Assembly (NCBI GenBank): GCA_015680685.1
Contig: MNCI01005415.1
Coordinates: forward strand, 271,812-335,811
Origin: Gnetum montanum
Taxonomy: Eukaryota; Streptophyta; Gnetopsida; Gnetales; Gnetaceae
DNA: 64,000 bases
Direction: 5' to 3'
Part shown: positions 11,101-21,316 of the stretch, piece by piece
Layout of the letters: each line of letters opens with the position of its first letter
How positions within the stretch are numbered: position 1 is the stretch's first letter
Program-made: the position numbers and the translations under genes
Notes under the pieces: model-generated
Databases searched by the model: none
What the model was told of the DNA's origin: nothing
The model's input: the letters and a program-made list of their open reading frames with translations, nothing else

Positions 11101-12806
11101 ATACATTCTCGGTAGAAGAGAACTCTTGTAAAGCCATTTGGACCAACGCCAATGTTTCCTCGTTACTGTGAAGGCCAACCTTATCAATAACAAACCTAGT
11201 AACATGTAGAGCATGATAAGCATTTTGACTATGCAACAAAAATGATAGAACATGCTTAAGAAATCTTCATATGACTCACCCACTGGCACAATAGACGATC
11301 CCAGGTGGGTTCTAGAAGGAAGTGCCCATATGACGGGCAATGAACAATGTGTCATATTGATTATAACATTTAAATTTGGGCATGGCCCAAATCCAACATA
11401 AGTTTATTAAGCCTCTTGGGCATATATTTGAGCCTTCCACCCATTCACCTTCAATCGACCCATCAACCATAAACTTCAAGATGCCTCGATTTGCACCAGG
11501 AAATAGCATTTCAACAAGCACAATAGCTGCTTTGGCCGATAAGTGTGACCACACTATCACACTGAAATGGTGAAGGAGGAACTCTAGGAATTCTTATGCA
11601 CCTTCATAGAACTAGACTTCCTAATCCCCTACCCGTGCATGAGGAGGGGGGGACATTGGCCATGGGTGCACTCAGGTAGCACAAAACTCCTACCAGCTCA
11701 AGTACGATCAAGATGGGTTTCAACATGACCCTGCATGACATAGTGCCAAGCATTAGTACTATGTTCAAGTGACAATTACTGAGTAGCGTAGCATAAACCT
11801 TAGTGTATAAAATTTTCCTTAGACATGAAATAGTAAGACTCCAACATAATAAAACAAATCCATACACTACATGCAACCTAGTAGGGTGTTATGTGTAGCA
11901 TAGCATAGAAGGTACACCCTACACGATGTAGAAAATACACTGTGTACAGCATACCATAGTAGCTACACTTTGAACAACAGTAGCAGCTGTAGTACATGTA
12001 ACATAGTATGATGATCATGCCCTGTGAAGCATAATAGCATAACAAACATAACATGTAACAAGCATAATAATGTAGCAGGCACAACACTACAACAAGAGTA
12101 GTAATGTAGTAAGATTTCCAGCATAGCAGCATAGTGACTATGGTAGTGTAGGATGATAGGCATCAAAAACGTAACATAGCCCATCAATCATGCTAACAAA
12201 AATGACAACATGAAAAATAAAATACAACATTCCAATTACCCCAGCCCTACCCTAACACATAAAATATAGTAGAATAAAATACAAATAAAAAGAAAAACTC
12301 CCATTACACATGCTATGCTACGGTGGGCATATGCTATGTTGCCTAAAAACGTTGCAAACCAAAATCCCCTCCAAGGGTGCTACACTACGTTGAGTGGGTG
12401 CTATGCCATCCAAAACCTCCCAAACCCACACAATAGTGCATCGTATATTCCCAATAATGGTGGCTGGGGTAGTCCCATGTCCTAGCCGTAGTGTAGTGAT
12501 CGCCATGGCCACTGCAGCCAGAGTGGAGACATCCATGGCATAGTAGCTAAATTGATAGCCAAGGAAATAACAATAGTCACAACATAGAAATATTAACAAC
12601 CGTAGTAGCCAAGACATGGTGACCATAGTAAAAATCTAACTCGATAAATTATACAATGTAAACGAGGGTAGCGTAGCGACTTACCAAGTGGATGGAACCT
12701 CCCATCGTTCCTCAACGTGTGCCTTGGGAAGATGTTGTAGGATGTGCTCCCCTTCATCTACATTGGCAAGCCCCTAATGCCTACATTCACTCTTGCACAC
12801 CATCAT
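8163..12806 (-). pseudogene. E1 antisense spliced gene between protease and RT (function unknown)
   Basis: A decayed multi-exon gene lies opposite to gag-pol. I place introns (minus strand) at 12684-11562, 10918-10828 (donor uncertain), 9778-9701, 9406-9324, 9181-9093 and 8305-8222. Each has GT and AG ends; the five short ones are 78-91 bp. The exons read as one family with E2's copy. Exon 1 (12806-12685) ends RWEVPST and its two leftover bases keep the frame into exon 2 (VIVWSHLSAKAAIV). Later exons carry SLVDSFFEKADCFYTQVHNE, an EEE-rich linker, then a charged, coiled-coil-like part with KHVNEDLWKRV and DMAVIDYARY; the end is acidic (GTRDEDASRGL, stop near 8163). Several in-frame TAG/TAA stops and at least one frame shift show it is broken. 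I do not recognise the family. Antisense extra ORFs are known in Tat elements, usually after pol. Confidence 0.6.
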
Positions 12807-13190
12807 TCTACACAAAAACTTAGGTGTATCGACTACTACGCTATGACCGCTACACCATCTCTCAGCTCAACCACGCTACACTCTAGGTGTTAGCTCTGAC
12901 AGTGAAAGTGACAAGATTACCATGGGATAATTCCCTATTTATTTCCTACATGGATAAAACACCTATTACTTTCTAGGGTGTTCCATGACCTGCAAGCAAC
13001 AGAAGACATTCTACGTCCCATGGTTGACATGAAATGCCCTTGTCTATTGTAGCGTAGCATGGGACACCCCTATTTCTTGTAGCATAGCATGGGTCCACTA
13101 TAGTATAGCATGGGTCCACTGTAGCATAGCACACAGTTGTAGCGTAAAACCTTAATATACCAAGATTTTCACCTTATTTTAATAACATTG
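11660..13190 (-). promoter_or_regulatory. Presumed promoter/leader region of the E1 antisense gene
   Basis: This covers the predicted first intron (12684-11562) and the DNA upstream of exon 1. It is dense in GTAGCATAGC / GCTACGCTA words, the same words that fill the LTRs of E1 and E2 (for example 11895-12190 and 13050-13150). The exon-1 donor reads CACTTG|GTAAGTC at 12685/12684. No TATA box stands out. Short frames rich in C, Y and L at 11878-12187 are by-products of these words, not genes. The promoter role is inferred from position alone. Confidence 0.3.
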
Positions 13191-13194
13191 CAAG

Positions 13195-13450
13195 ATGAAG
13201 GTCTGCTACGACCTTAAACTGGCAACCTTGACTTATCATTTTTCATGATAACGGTCTACTAAGACCTTAAATTGGCAACTCTGACTTACAATGTTGCATG
13301 GTTACAGTCCTCTATGACCTTAAACTGGCAATTTTACACATTCCCTTTACATTTTAAAAACCCAGTGATGGTCCACTATGACCTTAAACTGGTAGTCTTT
13401 GGCATGAAAGTTTACATAGTTGTGGTCCACTAAGACCTTAAACTGGAAAC
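13195..13450 (+). repeat. E1 tandem array 2
   Basis: Five copies, about 55-70 bp apart, share the core GGTCYRCTAAGACCTTAAACTGGCAA; the DNA between cores is less conserved. The array lies just upstream of RT. The same core recurs in array 3 after integrase and in E2 at 56128-56300. Confidence 0.8.
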
Positions 13451-13531
13451 TCTTTAATGTTCCATCATTTCTTTGCATATATTCATTACATATTATCGGC
13501 TTAAACAGGTACCACTTGACTTTGTTTACTT

Positions 13532-13541
13532 GTTATCATAG
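13532..13541 (+). other. Candidate splice acceptor before RT
   Basis: ACTTGTTATCATAG|GTTACTTGG follows a T-rich stretch and directly precedes the frame that leads into RT (ATG at 13554, MASDDDLYSP). Together with the donor-like site at the end of the protease it could bound an Ogre-type intron removing arrays 1 and 2 and the antisense gene from pol mRNA. Direct joining of the observed donor and this acceptor does not give the RT frame, so this is tentative. Confidence 0.3.
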
Positions 13542-13553
13542 GTTACTTGGAAA

Positions 13554-14710
13554 ATGGCTTCTGATGATGATCTCTATTCACCCTTAATTCTGATAGGGCC
13601 CCATGGTAGGTTTACAAGATGCTTGAATCTAGAGTTGGTAGACTTTGAACCATCCTCTTATGACACCTACATAGCATCCTTAGAAATACCCCTAGACTGG
13701 CCCAAACACCTAGTCTAGGCCCTAGATTTAGAGGCCATGGATGTAACTGATGACCCTCTTGTCGAAATCCCTATGACTACATCCAAAGGGAAGGCAAAAA
13801 CACTAAAATTTAGCTTGTTACAAGAGTCACAAGTTAAACAAAGCATCTCTAGAGTCCTCAATGACAATGTCGAAGTGTTTGCATGGTGATACAAAGATAT
13901 GCTAGGCTTAGACCCACATATTATATAACACCACATCATACTACACTCATGTGTCAAGGCATTCAAACAAAAGGCTTGTAAGATCAAACCAGACATCACC
14001 TTAACTGTGCATAATGAAATCACTAAACTTTACTAGGCTGGGTTCATCCAGGTGGTTGATTATTTAGAATGGGTGTCAAACATCATTGTTGTTTCTAAGG
14101 AAATAGGAGGTATACAAATTTTTATAGACTTCCGGGATCTAAATAAGGCAACGATTAAGGATGACTTCCCATTTCCTAGCATCAACTAGCTGATCAATAC
14201 TATAGCTAGTCATGCCTTACTCTACTTTATGGATTGTTTTTTAGGCTACAACCAAATCCACATAAACCTGAAACATCAGCTAGCAACTACTTTTATAAAA
14301 ACTAGAGGAACTTTCTGCTACACGACGATGCCCTTTGGGCTAAAGAATGGAGGAGCAACATACTAGTGGGTGATGACCTATATATTTAGTGATTACCTTT
14401 TAGAAAAGCTAAATGATTACGTGGATGACATAGCTGTTAAGTACAAAAAAGCTACTGACCATGAGAATGACCTAAACTTTTTTCCTTAGCATTGTTTTAG
14501 GCATGAACTTTGTCTCAACCCCAGAAAATGTACTTTCGGAGTCAAAACCGGATGCATGTTAGGCTTTGTAGTGTCGGAAATGGGGATATGTGTAAACCCC
14601 AATAAAGTTAAAGCTATCATTAACTTAGCACCACCTACAAACCTTAAGCAGTTACATGGATTATAGGGTAGAGTCCAATTCATAAAGAGATTTATCGCAA
14701 GATTAACCAA
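13554..14710 (+). pseudogene. RT: E1 reverse transcriptase domain
   Basis: This is a fossil RNA-dependent DNA polymerase. Visible blocks in one frame include MASDDDLYSPLIL (13554), then after stops YLEWVSNIIVVSKE, DFRDLNKATIKDDFPFP, FMDCFLGYNQI (about 14226, motif A), TMPFGLKNGGATY, and the catalytic YVDD at 14418-14429. The thumb reads LCLNPRKCTFGVK and GFVVSEMGICVNP. At least seven in-frame stops are present. Several fall on codons that are Q or R in the family, some at the same place as in E2. It is closest to the E2 copy at 56505-57470. Confidence 0.8.
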
Positions 14711-15290
14711 CAAGTTGCACCCAATGCAACACTTTCTTAAAAATGGTGTCAACTTTGAATGGACCAACCAATGTTCAGAGGCATTTGATAACTTAAGGAG
14801 AGAACTTGTCCATCTTCTAATAGTTTACCCTCCCCAAAGGGACAATCCATTTTACAATTACCTTGCCACCTCAGACAAATATATCACAACCTTGCTTTTC
14901 CAAAAGAGGAATGATGGTTTTGAAATCCCGGTCTATTACCTGAGTTATGGCCTGATAGCTTATGAAGCTAAGTACAGAAAAGTAGAGAAAAGTTATCTTG
15001 CTTTAGTATTTGCACTTAAGAAATGGAGGCATTACTTGTTTCATCTCAAGGTAAACATTATTTACAAGAATAACATACTTCAGGCTATTACAACCAACAT
15101 ATATGAAAGTAGTAGGATAGCCTGATGGAAGGTCATAATCGTAGAATTTGACCTACACTATGTAGCACAACCATATGTAAAGGTCAGGCTAGAGCTATGC
15201 AACTTATAGCCTTGCCTATCAATGACCAGGAAATGATCGAACCTAAGTTCCTAGATGAACATGTCAATAGCATAAGCCTAGTACCAACAG
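14711..15290 (+). pseudogene. RH: E1 RNase H domain
   Basis: This is the RNase H next to RT that would degrade the RNA strand of the hybrid. The open stretch 14715-15125 carries LHPMQHFLKNGVNFEWT (connection), then YYLSYGLIAYEAKYRKVEKS (the usual R-x-L-x-xxE-x-Y-xxxEKE-like block) and ALVFALKKWRHYLF. E2 has the matching string SHALIAHESKYNEVERHCLA at 57718. The frame is lost after 15125. Confidence 0.75.
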
Positions 15291-15295
15291 GCTTC

Positions 15296-15711
15296 AAAGC
15301 CATTCTCCACTTTGATGAAGCTTCAACTACATGAAGAAGTAGTGCCACTGCAATTCTCACATTCCCCTCTAGGGAATCTGACCTTTCACATATCACCTTA
15401 CATTCCTTTACACAAACAATGTGGTTGAATATGAGGGTCTCCTTAGAGACATCCTAGCAGCCCAAGAGTTGTGGATCCAAAGCTTGGTAGTTTGAGATGA
15501 CTTGCAACTAGTTATTAACCAGGTAACAAAGGTATACACTTTCAAAGCACAACATCTACAACCTTACTGCGATTTGGCCAAACACTTACTAAACCATTTC
15601 ACAACGTTAGACTTCCAACATGTGCCTCACAATGAAAACACTATAGTAGATGCATTAGCCACATTAGTGCTAAGCGTGCCATCACATATGTTTGCTACCT
15701 TGCCAGCTTGA
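15296..15711 (+). pseudogene. aRNH: E1 second, archaeal-type RNase H (aRNH)
   Basis: A second RNase H lies between the first and integrase. This is a hallmark of the Tat lineage. It begins ILHFDEAST (about 15301; E2 reads ILHFDGAST, the first catalytic Asp). It ends with NHFTTLDFQHVPHNENTIVD and ALATLVL (15592-15675), where the last Asp of the active site normally lies. The middle is frame-shifted; the E2 copy at 58063-58480 is better preserved. Confidence 0.7.
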
Positions 15712-17020
15712 ATAGTGGAATGCAGTGATCCTATCATTCACATGGTATACATTTCATCTATGAGTGCAACAGATACTCAAGAATGGTATGACAACATTAC
15801 AACATACCTCCAACATGGTGAACCCCCCACGTAACCTGACATCCACCCAAAGGAATGCACTACAAAAATGAGCCTAGCAATATGTCCTCATAAGAGAAAA
15901 CACCCTACACAAACACTCTTTTAACGGGATATTGGTAGCTTGTGAGGATGAACCACAAAAAATTGTGGATCAAGTCCATGAGGGATTACATGGAGGACAC
16001 ATAGCTCCCAGGGCTATGGTAGCAAAAGTTAGATGTCTAGGCTACTACTGGCCTTGCATAGAATGAGATTGCATTGCCAACGTTAGAACATGCCACATAT
16101 GTCAGTGCCATGGGAATCTCATACATGTATCGCCTACTGAATTACATATCATGCAAATCAAATGGCCTTTCCAATGTTGGGGACTAGATATCATAGGACC
16201 CATTACATCTAAGTCTTCTGTAGGGCATAGTTTCATTATTACCACAACTAAATACTTCACAAAATGGGTAGAAGCTATTTGCCTTAGAAATATCATGTTC
16301 CAACAAGTTTGCAACTTTATTCTAGACAACATAGTGACATGATTTGACCTTCCCATGACTATTGTCATTGATAATCGGCCACAATTTAGTAGCACAGAAA
16401 CCAAATCCTTTTGCAAAAATTTTGGTATCAAACATTCTTTCTCATCACCATACTATCCCTAGGCAAATGGCCAAGAAGTGGCTACCAACAAAGTCATCAT
16501 CTACCTTTTGAAAAAGATGCTTAGCAATAGCAAAGGGTGATGGCACAAGCAAATCCTCTACATACTTTGGGCTTACCACACGACATGCAAAACAACTACA
16601 AGTAAGAATTCATGCAATCTTATATACAAATTTGAAGCAGTGTTACCTCTTGAATTGTAGGTTCCATCACTTTGAATTATCATTTTGAACATTTTGGATG
16701 AGGCTCAAAACAATGAGTCAAGGATCATTGATCTTGACTCCATAGAGGAGGATTGCACCCAAACACTTGGCTGCATCAAATGGGACCAAGACAAGAAATG
16801 GCTGAAACATCACTACAATCTACACCAACACCCAATCAAAAAGGGGGACTTAGTCCTCAAGGCCATTCATGAACTAGTGACAAAATTCTTAGCCAACTAG
16901 GAAGGCCCATTTGTAGTCATGAAAGCCTATGAAAGTGGGGCATTCAAGCTGGCTTATGTAGATGGCATCAAATTCTTGAATCCCATCAACCACTTATATC
17001 TAAAACCATACTACATTTAA
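15712..17020 (+). pseudogene. INT: E1 integrase
   Basis: This DDE-type integrase would insert the cDNA into the host chromosome. The zinc-binding region is at about 15970-16127: VHEGLHGGH, then CHICQCHGNLIH after a stop. The catalytic core has WGLDIIGP (Asp at 16187-16189), HSFIITTTKYFTKWVEAI, VIDNRPQF (second Asp at 16370-16372) and ANGQEVATNK (Glu near 16470), so the D,D,E residues are still readable. The C-terminal part (16685-17020) holds PIKKGDLVLKAIHE, GPFVVMKAYESGAFKLAYVDG and the end HLYLKPYYI with stop at 17018. At least five stops interrupt it, so it cannot be active. Confidence 0.8.
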
Positions 17021-17064
17021 CACAAAGGATTACAATAGACATGAAGCAAGGTAAACAAAACATC

Positions 17065-17490
17065 TGCTACAACTATAAACTAGCATAGATAGTATGCCAT
17101 GACTATAAACTGGCATAGATAGTCTGCTATGACTATAAACTGCCATAGATAGTCTGCTACGACTATAAACTAGCATAACACATCCTCTATGACTATAAAC
17201 TGGCAAAGATAGTCCACTATGAGTATAAATTGGAATAGATAGTCTACTACAACTATAAACTAGCATAGCACATCCGCTGTGACGTTAAACTAGCATAGCA
17301 TGTCTTTGGGCCATGACATAAAACTGGCACCCATACCATGGTCCCCTACGACCTTAAATTGGTCATCCCTTATCTACTATGATGATAAACTAGCACAGTA
17401 GTCTACTGGGACCTTAAACTAGCACATCAGTCAGCTAGGACCTTAAACTAGCACATCCAATGGTCTACAAAGTCCTTAAATTGGATTTGT
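17065..17490 (+). repeat. E1 tandem array 3 (30-bp unit)
   Basis: About eight regular 30-bp units, core CTGCTATGACTATAAACTGG followed by CATAGATAGT, run from 17069 to 17300. More diverged units with GACCTTAAACTAGCACA follow to about 17480. The array starts right after the integrase stop. Matching arrays occupy the same place in E2 (59745-60215), the short element (46767-47085) and E3 (62655-62990, minus). Confidence 0.85.
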
Positions 17491-18928
17491 AGCGCAATGC
17501 TTCCCAGCTCACACATGTGACCTTGTGAACAAGAGAGCATGCACATCTTCAAGCTTCCTAGACAACATGAGGTGGGATGTTGCAGTTCAAAATGAAGTTC
17601 ACATCATAAAAAAAAGCCCTCTAGGAGATATGCAACATCATCTTCCCTGGCATCTTGTTGATCTTCTAGAGATGTCATTTGACATCTTTCTAACCTTCCG
17701 AAGCTACTACTACCATAGCCAATCATCTCGGTCATAGCTCTCACCATCGGCACCTGTTTTTGGACTCCCAAAACTATTCTGGCCTAGCCACAATGCTGCC
17801 ATCCTCCTGCCCTTGCCACTATCAAATTTCAAAGAAGAATTCAATTGTTAGGCTTCTCACCTTGTAGCTGGATTTCATGATGCTTACCTTTGGTGGGGAT
17901 TCCTAGGCACCTACATCATCATTACTCCTACCCTCTTTAGTGCTCACTTCCAGCATGGCCATTGAAGCTTTCCATCCTACCACTACCAAAACCTGCACTA
18001 GCCTTCTTGCTCTAGACATCGCACACATCAAGCACAACACTCATCACCCTGGAAGTATCCTGAGAAAATAGGACTTTTCCTTCACTTCACTCAATGGTTG
18101 TTTTTTCTAGTTTTCTCTTTGTTGTGTTTGCAAGATAAAAGCTAAGATGGTGTCATTTAGAGTTGCATTCCACCACGAGTCTGAGACACTACATTAATCC
18201 AAAGTACCCGCTTTGATTAGCCTAGCTACTTGAGAGTGCATATCCTATTCTCCCTTTAGCCAACTTAATCACCATTCCTATACTCACAATTTCTAACACC
18301 TTCTTCACAAGCTTTCCCAATGCACATAAAGCCCTTTCACATGCCCAACCGCTAGGCCCATGATGGATGTAATTCAACTCGTCCCATGGGAAGCCTCTGT
18401 TGGTAGGTCAAAGCTACACATGGATGTAGCACAACTCGTCTCGGGGAGGAAACACCTGTCCTATAGTGACGATAAGGTTTTTTTCAAGTGAACATGGGTG
18501 TGCAACAAAAGCACAAAAGAGCTCAAAAAAAAAATAGAAACAAAAACTACACAAGTGCCTAAAACAAATGGCACAACAGCTACTTTGCAATTGCTTTACC
18601 TATGGATTAACCATCTCTAAGCACTTTGATGAGAGGTTGAAATCCAAAAAAGAAAGACATCCATGTGTGTTGACTCCCTCATAAGCACTCCAACAAGGGA
18701 TCACACTATGACAACAGTTTTCATGGCATCGCATTCTACATTCATTTCTTCCTTGACCTTGTTTTCTCAAACCAATCCCTTGCCCCCTATCTTACATCAT
18801 TCTCCAAGTACTCTCAATCATAGCGAAACATCATCTAAGTAAGCATAGAAGAGTAATGTCGGGGTCTTTTTCTTCATGGTGTTTTGTATTCTTTTTCGAT
18901 GTCTCTCATGTAGATTCTTGAGACATCA
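17491..18928 (+). other. E1 3' untranslated region
   Basis: This is a non-coding stretch between array 3 and the PPT. Parts match 47090-48150, for example TTGTTGATCTTCTAGAGATG at 17655 against TGTTGATCCTCTAGAGATG at 47240. Short open frames here (such as 17525-17737) have no homologous frame in the other copy, and I treat them as chance. Confidence 0.6.
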
Positions 18929-18943
18929 ACAAAGAGCGGCCAT
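18929..18943 (+). promoter_or_regulatory. E1 polypurine tract
   Basis: ACAAAGAGCGGCCAT directly precedes the 3' LTR. Intact versions, ACAAAGAGGGGCCAA, precede LTR B (48158-48172) and, on the minus strand, the E3 LTR (61609-61623). It would prime plus-strand DNA synthesis. Confidence 0.75.
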
Positions 18944-21316
18944 TAAAACACCATCAATTTTGGGCCATCATGATTCTCTGGGTGTAATGCCATGATGAAC
19001 TGCACAAATAGTTTAACACCCTATAAGTCCTAATGCCTACGAAGCTACTTCTGAGCCTACCTACCATCCTCTATAGCACAGTCAATGCAACACCTAGCCA
19101 CAAGGCCAGTTTTCATGAAAGAGACACTAGGGGTAGACTGTATAGTCCGGCAAATTTTCTATCTCCGGGGCTGATAGGCTTGCTACACTCTCTAGCTCAC
19201 CCAACTTGACACATGACCCAGTTAATGGTCTACCTAGTGACCATGTTAGGAGCTATCAGAGCTTTTTAGGATGGGCTAAAAATTTTAGTAAGTTTTCTAA
19301 CTATAGGACTTGTTACGCTACACTACGCTGCACAGCGTAGTAGGCCATGTGGAGACCGATTAGGCACCAAAGAAGTAGTTGACAATAATTCAGCCCTCTA
19401 GGATGCTTTCCCTAATTCATCCTTGAATCAAGATAACATGATGCAGGAGAATGTGGTAAATTTTATCCAGAATCATCTGCATCTAAGTGCTACACTGTGC
19501 TATGCTACACAACATAGCATAGTCTACTAGGATTCTAGTGTGGCAATACTTCCACTCATATTGCTTTGATGAAGTAAAACATAATTGCCCATGCCTAGAC
19601 CATCAAAAATTATCATTCTGCTAATACTCTAGGACATGAATGACATCCCGTGAAGAACGATTGCAAAGAAAGATAATTCAGGCCAAACTGGATGTTACGC
19701 TGTGCTACATAGTAGGGTCAGAATGTAGGTAGGTCCTCTGCCAAGTTTTTCTAGAAAAATAATTTCTCTTGGCCATCCTCCAACCTCCAAGATCACCTAT
19801 CCCACTTCACCCTCAAGTGCCAAGCAAAGTCTCTTCAAAAATCATGGCAGATCAAGCAAGGATTCATGTTACATTGGCTGCTACACTATGCTACACTGCA
19901 TAGCATAATGGGGACACAAAGCCCAAAAGTGTCCCAAGGATGAAATCCATAGGTCCTAGGGCCCTTCAACATGAAAATAAAGGTTGCAATTACTTTCCTA
20001 GCTAGGCCTCAGAGGGGTATTCTAGGTTTTTGGGCAAGATTTATCTCAAAAATGGCTACTCTGCTATGCAGCATAGCACAACGTAGCGTCTAGGTGTTTA
20101 TGCTATGCCGATATGCTAGGCAACATAGGTCGCATAATACTAGCATTGAAGCCTCTAGACATCTTTGGTTAGCTCCAGAACCCATTGGCAATCATCATTT
20201 CTACTCCAGCATCTCTTTGATTGATAAGATTAATACTTTGCTCTGTTTTGCATGCATCCATTGATTCCCAAGGTTATCCTTATGCTTGAACCTACTCACA
20301 AGAGAAGGGATGATGTAGTCCTAGAGCAAGGGTCCACTTTACATCTGACATTGGCATTTTTCGTGAAAACATGGTAGTTCCCTAGATTCTAGCACATGCA
20401 GCTTGAACCGTATGATCACAATTTGACAGGTTTCATGTCCAACCTCATTACACTGTAGTGTAGCACATCAGCATGACACTACAGCGTAGCTCATTCACTT
20501 AATATTGCAGCATAGTACTACATGGTAGTATGGTGCATCAACGTTTCCACATTGTGGGACCTAGGACATGTGGCATCGAAACCATGTCTTTCTCTTGCTT
20601 TGGGACCTATAAATACCCCAACAAACAACATTTAAAGGATTGGCTTTTAAGATTGGCATTTTGGAAATTGGTGATTGACTTCAAGAGATTAGCATCTTGA
20701 CATTTTGATTTCTAGTGATTGGCTTTGGCAAAGAGGTTGGCAAGCAAAAGGTTAACGAACAACAAACACCAATAGTAGCACTTCACAGATATCTCAGCAA
20801 ACACTAGCTCATTAGTTCCAATTAGCAAGCCATTGGTAGTAGTTCCATTGTAAGCTGTGCCTATCCAACACTTCACAGATATCATACCGTTCCATTGTAA
20901 GCTGTGCCTATCCAACACTACACACAACTTGTACACCTTCTTTAGCCAAACAAAGATCAAATCACCTGATCTTGGGATGGTGCACTCTCTCACTCAAGCC
21001 CATTTCATTTCATTTTGCTATTGCATACATTTTACATCATTGTGTATCGATTTACATTTATTTCTCAGATATATACTCCATTACACTTTTACTGTTTTGT
21101 ACACTATTTTTCCTTCACCTGAATCTCCCCGTATGACATTAAAACAAACGTTCACAAAATATTATTAGACATTGACTAAGTCCCTGTCTGGTCAACCAGA
21201 CCTTTTAGGGCACCCTATTTCCATTTACTCTAGCATGGACCTCACATGGATCTAGGGTTAGGCTATACACTCGGAACCTCTTGGTGTGCTAGCCACCGAC
21301 ATTTTTGGTCATTACA
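18944..21316 (+). repeat. E1 3' LTR
   Basis: The start TAAAACACC corresponds to TGAAACACC in the other LTRs; the end is GGTCATTACA. Length is about 2.37 kb. A TATAAATA box lies at 20608-20615, but the G-box has decayed to CATGTGG. From about 19551 it aligns with the 5' LTR. Clusters of GCTACACTACGCTGC / GCATAGCATAG words occur at 19310-19340, 19490-19530 and 20050-20110. A duplicated TCCATTGTAAGCTGTGCC near 20844 and 20893 is absent from the 5' LTR. The 5 bp after it, GTAGC, would be the target duplication. Confidence 0.85.

Larger units (their letters stand above)
1..21316 (+). mobile_element. E1: Tat-like Ty3/gypsy LTR retrotransposon, degenerate, with antisense gene
   Basis: This is a nearly complete element of more than 21 kb. 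Its order is 5' LTR, tRNA-Asn PBS, gag, protease, antisense-gene spacer, RT, RNase H, second (archaeal-type) RNase H, integrase, tandem repeats, PPT and 3' LTR. The domain order PR-RT-RH-aRNH-INT is typical of the plant Tat lineage of Ty3/gypsy elements. The 5' LTR begins outside the window: base 1 aligns with about base 19551 of the 3' LTR, so roughly 600 bp are missing. A solo LTR of another family lies inside it at 5035-6382. All coding domains carry several in-frame stops, so the copy is dead. The two LTRs differ at many positions, which suggests an old insertion. Confidence 0.85.

Noticed and set aside
11878-12187. Cysteine/tyrosine-rich short ORFs on the minus strand
   Set aside because: They are produced by the repeated GTAGCATA-type words and have no partner in E2.
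17065-17300. CRISPR-like regular array
   Set aside because: Units are contiguous tandem repeats that drift gradually; there are no unique spacers, and the context is a plant retrotransposon.
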